This document shows, piece by piece, positions 35,113-49,800 of a stretch of DNA of 64,000 nucleotides; position 1 is the stretch's first letter; every line of letters starts with the position of its first letter. Position numbers and translations under genes: made by a program. Source of the DNA: Hetaerina americana (Eukaryota; Arthropoda; Insecta; Odonata; Calopterygidae); contig JAKTNV010000655.1 in assembly GCA_022747635.1 (NCBI GenBank), forward strand, positions 1 through 64,000, read 5' to 3'. The notes below the pieces were generated by a model, which was not told where the DNA came from, did not search any database, and was given only the letters and a program-made list of their open reading frames with translations.

Positions 35113-38100
35113 TTGGATACATTTTTGTTTGATTTGTGTCGAGTGAGATTTTCACCTAGAACCCAAAGGGGGGGGTATTGGCACTTTTCATGGAAAAATG
35201 TGAAAAATTAAATTTTCTAAAAATGAAATAAATGCCTTCTAAACACCTAAAACATTCACTCTAAAACAGAAGATTGTTGTTTTTCGCAATATTTTTAGAA
35301 ATTTGGGCCCTTTTAGTAAAATTAACACTTGCGCTGAAGCATCTTTTATGCTCATTTCATGTCTTTCAGGATTAATTCTGGGTTTTATTTTGTTTATTTG
35401 ATGAAAATGAACAAAATTACACACCATGGAAACATTTTTGTTTGATTTGTGTCGAGTGAGATTTTCACCTAGAACCCAAAGGGGGGGTTTGGCACTTTTC
35501 ATGGAAAAATGTGAAAAATTAAATTTTCTAAAAATGAAATAAATGCCTTCTAAACACCTCAAACATTCACTCTAAAACAGAAGATTGTTGTTTTTCGAAA
35601 TATTTTTAGAAATTTGGGCTATTTTAGTAACATTAACACTTTGGCTGAAGCATCTTTTATGACCTTTTATTGTCTTTCAGGATTCATTCTGGGTTTTATT
35701 TTGTTTATTTGATGAAAATGAAAAACAATACACACCTTGGATACATTTTTGTTTGATTAGTGTCGAGTGAGATTTTCACCAAGAACCCAAAGGGGGGGGT
35801 ATTGGCACTTTTCATGGAAAAATGTGAAAAATTAAATTTTCTAAAAATGAAATAAATGCCTTCTAAACACCACAAACAATCACTCTAAAACAGGAAATTG
35901 TTGTTTTTCGCAATATTTTTAGAAAATTGGGCTCTTTTAGTAACATTAACACTTTCGCTGAAGCATCATTTATGCTAATTTCTTGTCTTTCAGGATTAAT
36001 TCTGGGTTTTATTTTGTTTATTTGATGAAAATAAACAACAATGCACACCATGGAAACATTTTTGTTTGATTTGTGTCGAGTGAGATTTTAACTTAGAACC
36101 CAAAGGGGGGGGTATTGGCACTTTTAATGGAAAAATGTGAAAAATTAAATTTTCTCTAAATGAAATAAATGCCTCCTAAACACCTCAAACATTCACTCTA
36201 AAACAGAAGATTGTTGTTTTTCGCAATATTTTTAGAAATTTGGGCTCTTTTATTAACATTAACACCTGGGCTGAAGCATCTTTTATGATCATTTATTGTC
36301 TTTCAGGATACATTCTGGGTTTTATTTTGTTTATTTGATGAAAATGAACAACAATACACACCATGGAAACATTTTTGTTTGATTTATGTCGAGTTAGATT
36401 TTCACCTAGAACCCAAAGGGAAGGTATTGGAACTTTTCATGGAAAAATGTGAAAAATTAAATTTTCTAAAAATGAAATAAATGCCTTCTAAACACCACAA
36501 ACATTCACTCTAAAAATAAGATTGTTGTTTTTCGCAATATTTTTAGAAATTTGGGCTCTTTTAGTAAAATTAACACTTTCGCTGAAGCATCTTTTATGCT
36601 CATTTCATGTCTTTCAGGATTAATTCTGGGTTTTATTTTGTTTATTTGATGAAAATGAACAACGATACACACCATGGAAACATTTTTGTTTGATTTGTGT
36701 TGAGTGAGATTTTCACCTAGAACCCAAAGGGGGGTATTAACATTTTTCATGGAAAAATGTAAACAATTAAATTTTCTAAAAATGAAATAAATGCCTTCTA
36801 AACACCTCAAACATTCACTCTAAAACAGAAGATTGTTGTTTTACGCAATATTTTTAGAAATTTGGGCTCTTTTAGTAACATTAACACTTTCGCTGAAGCA
36901 ACTTTTATGCTCATTTCTTGTCTTTCAAGATTAATTCTGGGTTTTATTTTGTTTATTTGATGAAAATGAACAACAATACACACCATGGAAACATTTTTGT
37001 TTGATTTGTGTCGAGTGAGATTTTCACCTAGAACCCAAAGGGGGGGGTATTGGCACTTTTCATGGAAAAATGTAAAAAATTAAATTTTCTAAAAATGAAA
37101 TAAATGCCTTCTAAACACCTCAAACATTCACTCTAAAACAGAAGATTGTTGTTTTTCGCAATTTTTTTAGAAATTTGGGCTCTTTTAGTAACATTAACAC
37201 CTGGGCTGAAGCATCTTTTATGATCATTTATTGTCTTTCAGGATACATTCTGGGTTTTATTTTGTTTATTTGATGAAAATGAACAACAATACACTCCTTG
37301 GATACATTTTTGTTTGATTTGTGTCGAGTGAGATTTTCACCTAGAACCCAAAGGGGGGGTATTGGCACTTTTCATGGAAAAATGTGAAAAATTAAATTTT
37401 CTAAAAATGAAATAAATGACTTCTAAACACCACAAACATTCACTCTAAAACAGAAGATTGTACTTGCGCTGAAGCATCTTTTATGCTCATTTCTGGTCTT
37501 TCAGGATTAATTCTCGGTTTTAATTTGTTTATTTGATGAAAATGAACAACAATACACACCATGGAAACATTTTTGTTTGATTTGTGTCGAGTGAGATTTT
37601 CCTCTAGAACCCAAAGGGGGGTATTAACACTTTTCATGGAAAAATGTGAAAAATTAAATTTTCTAAAAATGAAATAAATGCCTTATAAACACCTCAAACA
37701 TTCACTCTTAAACAGAAGTTTGTTGTTTTTCGCAATATTTTTAGAAATTTGGGCTCTTTTAGTAACATTAACACTTGCGATGAAGCATCTTTTATGCTCA
37801 TATCTCTTCTTTCGGGATTAATTCTGTGTTTTATTTTGTTTATTTGATGAAAATGAACAACAATACACACCATGGAAACATTTTTGTTTGATTTGTGTCG
37901 AGTGAGATTTTCACCTAGAACCCAAATGGGGGGGTATTGGCACTTTTCATGGAAAAATGTAAAAAATTAAATTTTCTAAAAATGAAATAAATGCCTTCTA
38001 AACACCTCAAACATTCACTCTAAAACAGAAGATTGTTGTTTTTCGCAATATTTTTAGAAATTTGGGCTCTTTTAGTAACATTAACACCTGGGCTGAAGCA

Positions 38101-39360
38101 TCTTTTATGATCATTTATTGTCTTTCAGGATACATTCTGGGTTTTATTTTGTTTATTTGATGAAAATGAACAACAATACACTCCTTGGATACATTTTTGT
38201 TTGATTTGTGTCGAGTGAGATTTTCACCTAGAACCCAAAGGGGGGGTATTGGCACTTTTCATGGAAAAATGTGAAAAATTAAATTTTCTAAAAATGAAAT
38301 AAATTCCTTCTAAACACCACAAACATTCACTCTAAAACAGAAGATTGTACTTGCGCTGAAGCATCTTTTATGCTCATTTCTGGTCTTTCAGGATTAATTC
38401 TCGGTTTTTTTTTGTTTGTTTGATGAAAATGAACAACAATACACACCATGGAAACATTTTTGTTTGATTTGTGTCGAGTGAGATTTTCACCTAGAACCCA
38501 AAGGGGGGGTATTGGCACTTTTCATGGAAAAATGTGAAAAATTAAATTTTCCAAAAATGAAATAAATGCCTTCTAAACACCTCAAAAATTCACTCTAAAA
38601 CAGAAGATTGTTGTTTTTCGCAATATTTTTAGAAATTTGGGCTCTTTTAGTAAAATTAACACTTGCGCTGAAGCATCTTTTATGATCATTTATTGTCTTT
38701 CAGGATACATTCTGGGTTTTATTTTGTTTATTTGATGAAAATGCACAACAATACACACCATGAAAACATTTTTGTTTGATTAATGTCGAGTGAGATTTTC
38801 ACCTAGAACCCAGGGGGGGGGTATTGGCACTTTTCATGGAAATGTGTAAAAAATTAAATTTTCTAAAAATGAAATAAATGCCTTCTAAACACCTCAAACA
38901 TTCACTCTAAAACAGAAGATTGTTGTTTTTCGCAATATTTTTAGAAATTTGGGCTCTTTTAGTAACATTAACACCTGGGCTGAAGCATCTTTTATGATCA
39001 TTTATTGTCTTTCAGGATAAATTCTGGGTTTTATTTTGTTTATTTGATGAAAATAAACAACAATGCACACCATGGAAACATTTTTGTTTGATTTGTGTCG
39101 AGTGAGATTTTCACCTAGAACCCAAAGGGGGGGGTATTGGCACTTTCAATGAAAAAATGTGAAAAATTAAATTTTCTAAAAATGAAATAAATGCCTCCTA
39201 AACACCTCAAACATTCACTCTAAAACAGAAGATTGTTGTTTTTCGCAATATTTTTAGAAATTTGGGCTCTTTTATTAACATTAACACCTGGGCTGAAGCA
39301 TCTTTTATGATCATTTATTGTCTTTCAGGATACATTCTGGGTTTTATTTTGTTTATTTGA
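35113..39360 (+). repeat. Right satellite domain, HOR copy X
   Basis: The ordered markers are gggtttggcac, gattagtgtcg with a long G-run, attttaacttag, gggaaggtattggaac, ggggtattaac, a short monomer, aaatggggggg, a second short monomer, and acccagggg with catggaaatgtg. The same order recurs about 19,577 bp away (35,863 and 55,440) and in part about 23,838 bp away (37,440 and 61,278). Nearest-neighbour monomers here are less similar to each other than to those distant copies. No gene is seen. Confidence 0.82.
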
Positions 39361-42300
39361 TGAAAATGAACAACAATACACACCATGGAAACATTTTTGT
39401 TTGATTTATGACGAGTGAGATTTTCACCTAGAACCCAAAGGGAAGGTATTGGAACTTTTCATGGAAAAATGTGAAAAATTAAATTTTCTAAAAATGAAAT
39501 AAATGCCTTCTAAACACCTCAAACATTCACTCTAAAACAGAAGATTGTTGTTTTACGCAATATTTTTAGAAATTTGGGCTCTTTTAGTAACATTAACACT
39601 TTCGCTGAAGCAACTTTTATGCTCATTTCTTGTCTTTCAGGATTAATTCTGGGTTTTATTTTGTTTATTTGATGAAAATGAACAACGATACACACCATGG
39701 AAACATTTTTGTTTGATTTGTGTTGAGTGAGATTTTCACCTAGAACCCAAAGGGGGGTATTAACATTTTTCATGGAAAAATGTAAAAAATTAAATTTTCT
39801 AAAAATGAAATAAATGCCTTCTAAACACCTCAAACATTCACTCTAAAACAGAAGATTGTTGTTTTACGCAATATTTTTAGAAATTTGGGCTCTTTTAGTA
39901 ACATTAACACTTTCGCTGAAGCAACTTTTATGCTCATTTCTTGTCTTTCAAGATTAATTCTGGGTTTTATTTTGTTTATTTGATGAAAATGAACAACAAT
40001 ACACACCATGGAAACATTTTTGTTTGATTTGTGTCGAGTGAGATTTTCACCTAGAACCCAAAGGGGGGGGTATTGGCACTTTTCATGGAAAAATGTAAAA
40101 AATTAAATTTTCTAAAAATGAAATAAATGCCTTCTAAACACCTCAAACATTCACTCTAAAACAGAAGATTGTTGTTTTTCGCAATATTTTTAGAAATTTG
40201 GGCTCTTTTAGTAACATTAACACCTGGGCTGAAGCATCTTTTATGATCATTTATTGTCTTTCAGGATACATTCTGGGTTTTATTTTGTTTATTTGATGAA
40301 AATGAACAACAATACACTCCTTGGATACATTTTTGTTTGATTTGTGTCGAGTGAGATTTTCACCTAGAACCCAAAGGGGGGGTATTGGCACTTTTCATGG
40401 AAAAATGTGAAAAATTAAATTTTCTAAAAATGAAATAAATTCCTTCTAAACACCACAAACATTCACTCTAAAACAGAAGATTGTACTTGCGCTGAAGCAT
40501 CTTTTATGCTCATTTCTGGTCTTTCAGGATTAATTCTCGGTTTTTTTTTGTTTGTTTGATGAAAATGAACAACAATACACACCATGGAAACATTTTTGTT
40601 TGATTTGTGTCGAGTGAGATTTTCACCTAGAACCCAAAGGGGGGGTATTGGCACTTTTCATGGAAATGTGTAAAAAATTAAATTTTCTAAAAATGAAATA
40701 AATGCCTTCTAAACACCTCAAACATTCACTCTAAAACAGAAGATTGTTGTTTTTCGCAATATTTTTAGAAATTTGGGCTCTTTTAGTAACATTAACACCT
40801 GGGCTGAAGCATCTTTTATGATCATTTATTGTCTTTCAGGATAAATTCTGGGTTTTATTTTGTTTATTTGATGAAAATGAACAACAATACACTCCTTGGA
40901 TACATTTTTGTTTGATTTGTGTCGAGTGAGATTTTCACCCAGAACCCAAAGGGGGGGTATTGGCACTTTTCATGGAAAAATGTGAAAAATTAAATTTTCC
41001 AAAAATGAAATAAATGCCTTCTAAACAACTAAAACATTCACTCTAAAACAGAAGATTGTTGTTTTTCGCAATATTTTTAGAAATTTGGGCTCTTTTAGTA
41101 ACATTAACACCTGGGCTGAAGCATCTTTTATGATCATTTATTGTCTTTAAGGATACATTCTGGGTTTTATTTTGTTTATTTGATGAAAATGAACAACAAT
41201 ACACTCCTTGGATACATTTTTGTTTGATTTGTGTCGAGTGAGATTTTCACCTAGAACCCAAAGGGGAGGGTATTGGCACTTTTCATGGAAAAATGTGAAA
41301 AATTAAATTTTCTAAAAATGAAATAAATGCCTTCTAAACACCTCAAAAATTCACTTTAAAACAGAAGATTGTTGTTTTTCGCAATATTTTTAGAAATTTG
41401 GGCTCTTTTAGTAAAATTAACACTTGCGCTGAAGCATCTTTTATGATCATTTATTGTCTTTCAGGATACATTCTGGGTTTTATTTTGTTTATTTGATGAA
41501 AATGAACAACAATACACACCATGAAAACATTTTTGTTTGATTAATGTCGAGTGAGATTTTCACCTAGAACCCAGGGGGGGGGTATTAGCACTTTTCATGG
41601 AAAAATGTGAAAAATTAAATTTTCTAAAAATGAAATAAATGCCTTCTAAACACCTCAAACATTCACTCTAAAACAGAAGATTGTTGTTTTTCGCAATATT
41701 TTTAGAAATTTGGGCTCTTTTAGTAACATTAACACCTGGGCTGAAGCATCTTTTATGATCATTTATTGTCTTTCAGGATACATTCTGGGTTTTATTTTGT
41801 TTATTTGATGAAAATGAACAACAATACACTCCTTGGATACATTTTTGTTTGATTTGTGTCGAGTGAGATTTTCACCTAGAACCCAAAGGGGGGGTATTGG
41901 CACTTTTCATGGAAAAATGTGAAAAATTAAATTTTCTAAAAATGAAATAAATTCCTTCTAAACACCACAAACATTCACTCTAAAACAGAAGATTGTACTT
42001 GCGCTGAAGCATCTTTTATGCTCATTTCTGGTCTTTCAGGATTAATTCTCGGTTTTTTTTTGTTTGTTTGATGAAAATGAACAACAATACACACCATGGA
42101 AACATTTTTGTTTGATTTGTGTCGAGTGAGATTTTCACCTAGAACCCAAAGGGGGGGTATTGGCACTTTTCATGGAAATGTGTAAAAAATTAAATTTTCT
42201 AAAAATGAAATAAATGCCTTCTAAACACCTCAAACATTCACTCTAAAACAGAAGATTGTTGTTTTTCGCAATATTTTTAGAAATTTGGGCTCTTTTAGTA

Positions 42301-45040
42301 ACATTAACACCTGGGCTGAAGCATCTTTTATGATCATTTATTGTCTTTCAGGATAAATTCTGGGTTTTATTTTGTTTATTTGATGAAAATGAACAACAAT
42401 ACACTCCTTGGATACATTTTTGTTTGATTTGTGTCGAGTGAGATTTTCACCCAGAACCCAAAGGGGGGGTATTGGCACTTTTCATGGAAAAATGTGAAAA
42501 ATTAAATTTTCCAAAAATGAAATAAATGCCTTCTAAACAACTAAAACATTCACTCTAAAACAGAAGATTGTTGTTTTTCGCAATATTTTTAGAAATTTGG
42601 GCTCTTTTAGTAACATTAACACCTGGGCTGAAGCATCTTTTATGATCATTTATTGTCTTTAAGGATACATTCTGGGTTTTATTTTGTTTATTTGATGAAA
42701 ATGAACAACAATACACACCATGGAAACATTTTTGTTTGATTTATGACGAGTGAGATTTTCACCTAGAACCCAAAGGGAAGGTATTGGAACTTTTCATGGA
42801 AAAATGTGAAAAATTAAATTTTCTAAAAATGAAATAAATGCCTTCTAAACACCTCAAACATTCACTCTAAAACAGAAGATTGTTGTTTTACGCAATATTT
42901 TTAGAAATTTGGGCTCTTTTAGTAACATTAACACTTTCGCTGAAGCAACTTTTATGCTCATTTCTTGTCTTTCAGGATTAATTCTGGGTTTTATTTTGTT
43001 TATTTGATGAAAATGAACAACGATACACACCATGGAAACATTTTTGTTTGATTTGTGTTGAGTGAGATTTTCACCTAGAACCCAAAGGGGGGTATTAACA
43101 TTTTTCATGGAAAAATGTAAAAAATTAAATTTTCTAAAAATGAAATAAATGCCTTCTAAACACCTCAAACATTCACTCTAAAACAGAAGATTGTTGTTTT
43201 ACGCAATATTTTTAGAAATTTGGGCTCTTTTAGTAACATTAACACTTTCGCTGAAGCAACTTTTATGCTCATTTCTTGTCTTTCAAGATTAATTCTGGGT
43301 TTTATTTTGTTTATTTGATGAAAATGAACAACAATACACACCATGGAAACATTTTTGTTTGATTTGTGTCGAGTGAGATTTTCACCTAGAACCCAAAGGG
43401 GGGGGTATTGGCACTTTTCATGGAAAAATGTAAAAAATTAAATTTTCTAAAAATGAAATAAATGCCTTCTAAACACCTCAAACATTCACTCTAAAACAGA
43501 AGATTGTTGTTTTTCGCAATATTTTTAGAAATTTGGGCTCTTTTAGTAACATTAACACCTGGGCTGAAGCATCTTTTATGATCATTTATTGTCTTTCAGG
43601 ATACATTCTGGGTTTTATTTTGTTTATTTGATGAAAATGAACAACAATACACTCCTTGGATACATTTTTGTTTGATTTGTGTCGAGTGAGATTTTCACCT
43701 AGAACCCAAAGGGGGGGTATTGGCACTTTTCATGGAAAAATGTGAAAAATTAAATTTTCTAAAAATGAAATAAATTCCTTCTAAACACCACAAACATTCA
43801 CTCTAAAACAGAAGATTGTACTTGCGCTGAAGCATCTTTTATGCTCATTTCTGGTCTTTCAGGATTAATTCTCGGTTTTTTTTTGTTTGTTTGATGAAAA
43901 TGAACAACAATACACACCATGGAAACATTTTTGTTTGATTTGTGTCGAGTGAGATTTTCACCTAGAACCCAAAGGGGGGGTATTGGCACTTTTCATGGAA
44001 ATGTGTAAAAAATTAAATTTTCTAAAAATGAAATAAATGCCTTCTAAACACCTCAAACATTCACTCTAAAACAGAAGATTGTTGTTTTTCGCAATATTTT
44101 TAGAAATTTGGGCTCTTTTAGTAACATTAACACCTGGGCTGAAGCATCTTTTATGATCATTTATTGTCTTTCAGGATAAATTCTGGGTTTTATTTTGTTT
44201 ATTTGATGAAAATGAACAACAATACACTCCTTGGATACATTTTTGTTTGATTTGTGTCGAGTGAGATTTTCACCCAGAACCCAAAGGGGGGGTATTGGCA
44301 CTTTTCATGGAAAAATGTGAAAAATTAAATTTTCCAAAAATGAAATAAATGCCTTCTAAACAACTAAAACATTCACTCTAAAACAGAAGATTGTTGTTTT
44401 TCGCAATATTTTTAGAAATTTGGGCTCTTTTAGTAACATTAACACCTGGGCTGAAGCATCTTTTATGATCATTTATTGTCTTTAAGGATACATTCTGGGT
44501 TTTATTTTGTTTATTTGATGAAAATGAACAACAATACACTCCTTGGATACATTTTTGTTTGATTTGTGTCGAGTGAGATTTTCACCTAGAACCCAAAGGG
44601 GAGGGTATTGGCACTTTTCATGGAAAAATGTGAAAAATTAAATTTTCTAAAAATGAAATAAATGCCTTCTAAACACCTCAAAAATTCACTTTAAAACAGA
44701 AGATTGTTGTTTTTCGCAATATTTTTAGAAATTTGGGCTCTTTTAGTAAAATTAACACTTGCGCTGAAGCATCTTTTATGATCATTTATTGTCTTTCAGG
44801 ATACATTCTGGGTTTTATTTTGTTTATTTGATGAAAATGAACAACAATACACACCATGAAAACATTTTTGTTTGATTAATGTCGAGTGAGATTTTCACCT
44901 AGAACCCAGGGGGGGGGTATTAGCACTTTTCATGGAAAAATGTGAAAAATTAAATTTTCTAAAAATGAAATAAATGCCTTCTAAACACCTCAAACATTCA
45001 CTCTAAAACAGAAGATTGTTGTTTTTCGCAATATTTTTAG
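39361..45040 (+). repeat. Right satellite domain: 3,335-bp duplication with nested 1,512-bp step
   Basis: Segment 39,36x-41,70x recurs at 42,69x-45,04x with an exact offset of 3,335 bp, for example 39,519 and 42,854, 40,463 and 43,798, and the gaggg marker at 41,266 and 44,601. This equals eleven monomers of which two carry the 49-bp deletion. Inside it, the short-monomer region at about 40.2-41.0 kb recurs 1,512 bp away (five monomers, one short). Markers include gggaagg, cccagaaccc, aaggggaggg and acccaggggg. Confidence 0.85.
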
Positions 45041-48000
45041 AAATTTGGGCTATTTTGGTAACATTAACACTTAGGCTGAAGCATCTTTTATGACCTTTTA
45101 TTGTCTTTCAGGATAAATTCTGGGTTTTATTTTGTTTATTTGATGAAAATGAACAACAATACACACCTTGGATACATTTTTGTTTGATTAGTGTCGAGTG
45201 AGATTTTCACCTAGAACCCAAAGGGGGGGGGTATTGGCACTTTTCATGGAAAAATGTGAAAAATTAAATTTTCTAAAAATGAAATAAATGCCTTCTAAAC
45301 ACCTCAAACATTCACTCTAAAACAGAAGATTGTTGTTTTTCGCAATATTTTTAGAAATTTGGGCTCTTTTAGTAACATTAACACCTGGGCTGAAGCATCT
45401 TTTATGATCATTTATTGTCTTTCAGGATACATTCTGGGTTTTATTTTGTTTATTTGATGAAAATGAACAACAATACACACCTTGGAAACATTTTTGTTTG
45501 ATTTATGTCGAGTGAGATTTTCACCTAGAACCCAAAGGGGGGGTATTGGCACTTTTCATGGAAAAATGTGAAAAATTAAATTTTCTAAAAATGAAATAAA
45601 TGCCTTCTAAACACATCAAACATTCGCTCTAAAACAGAAGATTGTTGTTTTTCGCAATATTTTTAGAAATTTGGGCTCGTTTGGTAACATTAACACCTGG
45701 GCTGAAGCATCTTTTATGATCATTTATTGTCTTTCAGGATACATTCTGGGTTTTATTTTGTTTATTTGGTGAAAATGAACAACAATACACTCCTTGGATA
45801 CATTTTTGTTTGATTTGTGTCGAGTGAGATTTTCACCTAGAACCCAAAGGGGGGGTATTGGCACTTTTCATGGAAAAATGTGAAAAATTAAATTTTCTAA
45901 AAATGAAATAAATGCCTTCTAAACACCTCAAACATTCACTCTAAAACAGAAGATTGTTGTTTTTCGCAATATTTTTAGAAATTTGGGCTCTTTTAGTAAC
46001 ATTAACACCTGGGCTGAAGCATCTTTTATGATCATTTATTGTCTTTCAGGATAAATTCTGGGTTTTATTTTGTTTATTTGATGAAAATGAACAACAATAC
46101 ACTCCTTGGATACATTTTTGTTTGATTTGTGTCGAGTGAGATTTTCACCCAGAACCCAAAGGGGGGTAATTGGCACTTTTCATGGAAAAATGTGAAAAAT
46201 TAAATTTTCTAAAAATGAAATAAATGCCTTCTAAACAACTAAAACATTCACTCTAAAACAGAAGATTGTTGTTTTTCGCAATATTTTTAGAAATTTGGGC
46301 TCTTTTAGTAACATTAACACCTGGGCTGAAGCATCTTTTATGATCATTTATTGTCTTTAAGGATACATTCTGGGTTTTATTTTGTTTATTTGATGAAAAT
46401 GAACAACAATACACTCCTTGGATACATTTTTGTTTGATTTGTGTCGAGTGAGATTTTCACCTAGAACCCAAAGGGGAGGGTATTGGCACTTTTCATGGAA
46501 AAATGTGAAAAATTAAATTTTCTAAAAATGAAATAAATGATTTCTAAACACCTCAAAAATTCACTTTAAAACAGAAGATTGTTGTTTTTCGCAATATTTT
46601 TAGAAATTTGGGCTCTTTTAGTAAAATTAACACTTGCGCTGAAGCATCTTTTATGATCATTTATTGTCTTTCAGGATACATTCTGGGTTTTATTTTGTTT
46701 ATTTGATGAAAATGAACAACAATACACACCATGAAAACATTTTTGTTTGATTAATGTCGAGTGAGATTTTCACCTAGAACCCAGGGGGGGGGTATTAGCA
46801 CTTTTCATGGAAAAATGTGAAAAATTAAATTTTCTAAAAATGAAATAAATGCCTTCTAAACACCTCAAACATTCACTCTATAACAGAAGATTGTTGTTTT
46901 TCGCAATATTTTTAGAAATTTGGGCTATTTTGGTAACATTAACACTTAGGCTGAAGCATCTTTTATGACCTTTTATTGTCTTTCAGGATTCATTCTGGGT
47001 TTTATTTTGTTTATTTGATGAAAATGAACAACAATACACACCTTGGAAACATTTTTGTTTGATTTATGTCGAGTGAGATTTTCACCTAGAACCCAAAGGG
47101 GGGGTATTGGCACTTTTCATGGAAAAATGTGAAAAATTAAATTTTCTAAAAATGAAATAAATGCCTTCTAAACACATCAAACATTCGCTCTAAAACAGAA
47201 GATTGTTGTTTTTCGCAATATTTTTAGAAATTTGGGCTCGTTTGGTAACATTAACACCTGGGCTGAAGCATCTTTTATGATCATTTATTGTCTTTCAGGA
47301 TACATTCTGGGTTTTATTTTGTTTATTTGGTGAAAATGAACAACAATACACTCCTTGGATACATTTTTGTTTGATTTGTGTCGAGTGAGATTTTCACCTA
47401 GAACCCAAAGGGGGGGTATTGGCACTTTTCATGGAAAAATGTGAAAAATTAAATTTTCTAAAAATGAAATAAATGCCTTCTAAACACCACAAACATTCAC
47501 TCTAAAACAGAAGATTGTTTTTTTTTCGCAATATTTTTAGAAATTTGGGCTCTTTTAGTAACATTAACACCTGGGCTGAAGCGTCTTTTATGATCATTTA
47601 TTGTCTTTCAGGATACATTCTGGGTTTTATTTTGTTTATTTGATGAAAATGAACAACAATACACACCATGGAAACATTTTTCTTTGATTTGTGTCGAGTG
47701 AGATTTTCACCTAGAACCCAAAGGGGGGGTATTGGCACTTTTCATGGAAAAATGTGAAAAATTAAATTTTCTAAAAATGAAATAAATGCCTTCTAAACAC
47801 CTCAAACATTCACTCTAAAACAGAAGATTGTTGTTTTTCGCAATATTTTTAGAAATTTGGGCTCTTTTAGTAACATTAACACCTGGGCTGAAGCATCTTT
47901 TATGATCATTTATTGTCTTTCAGGATAAATTCTGGGTTTTATTTTGTTTATTTGATGAAAATGAACAACAATACACTCCTTGGATACATTTTTGTTCGAT

Positions 48001-49800
48001 TTGTGTCGAGTGAGATTTTCACCCAGAACCCAAAGGGGGGGTATTGGCACTTTTCATGGAAAAATGTGAAAAATTAAATTTTCTAAAAATGAAATAAATG
48101 CCTTCTAAACAACTAAAACATTCACTCTAAAACAGAAGATTGTTGTTTTTCGCAATATTTTTAGAAATTTGGGCTCTTTTAGTAACATTAACACCTGGGC
48201 TGAAGCATCTTTTATGATCATTTATTGTCTTTAAGGATACATTCTGGGTTTTATTTTGTTTATTTGATGAAAATGAACAACAATACACTCCTTGGATACA
48301 TTTTTGTTTGATTTGTGTCGAGTGAGATTTTCACCTAGAACCCAAAGGGGAGGGTATTGGCACTTTTCATGGAAAAATGTGAAAAATTAAATTTTCTAAA
48401 AATGAAATAAATGCCTTCTAAACACCTCAAAAATTCACTTTAAAACAGAAGATTGTTGTTTTTCGCAATATTTTTAGAAATTTGGGCTCTTTTAGTAAAA
48501 TTAACACTTGCGCTGAAGCATCTTTTATGATCATTTATTGTCTTTCAGGATACATTCTGGGTTTTATTTTGTTTATTTGATGAAAATGAACAACAATACA
48601 CACCATGAAAACATTTTTGTTTGATTAATGTCGAGTGAGATTTTCACCTAGAACCCAGGGGGGGGGTATTAGCACTTTTCATGGAAAAATGTGAAAAATT
48701 AAATTTTCTAAAAATGAAATAAATGCCTTCTAAACACCTCAAACATTCACTCTAAAACAGAAGATTGTTGTTTTTCGCAATATTTTTAGAAATTTGGGCT
48801 ATTTTGGTAACATTAACACTTAGGCTGAAGCATCTTTTATGACCTTTTATTGTCTTTCAGGATTCATTCTCGGTTTTATTTTGTTTATTTGATGAAAATG
48901 AACAACAATACACACCTTGGAAACATTTTTGTTTGATTTATGTCGAGTGAGATTTTCACCTAGAACCCAAAGGGGGGGTATTGGCACTTTTCATGGAAAA
49001 ATGTGAAAAATTAAATTTTCTAAAAATGAAATAAATGCCTTCTAAACACATCAAACATTCGCTCTAAAACAGAAGATTGTTGTTTTTCGCAATATTTTTA
49101 GAAATTTGGGCTCGTTTGGTAACATTAACACCTGGGCTGAAGCATCTTTTATGATCATTTATTGTCTTTCAGGATACATTCTGGGTTTTATTTTGTTTAT
49201 TTGGTGAAAATGAACAACAATACACTCCTTGGATACATTTTTGTTTGATTTGTGTCGAGTGAGATTTTCACCTAGAACCCAAAGGGGGGGTATTGGCACT
49301 TTTCATGGAAAAATGTGAAAAATTAAATTTTCTAAAAATGAAATAAATGCCTTCTAAACACCACAAACATTCACTCTAAAACAGAAGATTGTTTTTTTTC
49401 GCAATATTTTTAGAAATTTGGGCTCTTTTAGTAACATTAACACCTGGGCTGAAGCGTCTTTTATGATCATTTATTGTCTTTCAGGATACATTCTGGGTTT
49501 TATTTTGTTTATTTGATGAAAATGAACAACAATACACACCATGGAAACATTTTTCTTTGATTTGTGTCGAGTGAGATTTTCACCTAGAACCCAAAGGGGG
49601 GGTATTGGCACTTTTCATGGAAAAATGTGAAAAATTAAATTTTCTAAAAATGAAATAAATGCCTTCTAAACACCTCAAACATTCACTCTAAAACAGAAGA
49701 TTGTTGTTTTTCGCAATATTTTTAGAAATTTGGGCTCTTTTAGTAAAATTAACACTTGCGCTGAAGCATCTTTTATGATCATTTATTGTCTTTCAGGATT
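44240..49800 (+). repeat. 6-monomer HOR (~1,874 bp), three rounds
   Basis: The aaggggaggg marker recurs at 44,601, 46,476 and 48,350 (spacings 1,875 and 1,874), and the ctcgtttggtaac marker at 47,237 and 49,111 (1,874). Rounds 2 and 3 share the order aaggggaggg, acccaggggg, atttatgtcg, ttggtgaaaatg, gcgtcttttatg with tttttctttg. The cccagaaccc monomer sits at the end of rounds 1 and 2 but not of round 3. Round 1 has the same monomer count but a different composition: it contains an extra gattagtgtcg monomer and lacks the gcgtctttt one. The left end overlaps the previous block by design. Confidence 0.85.
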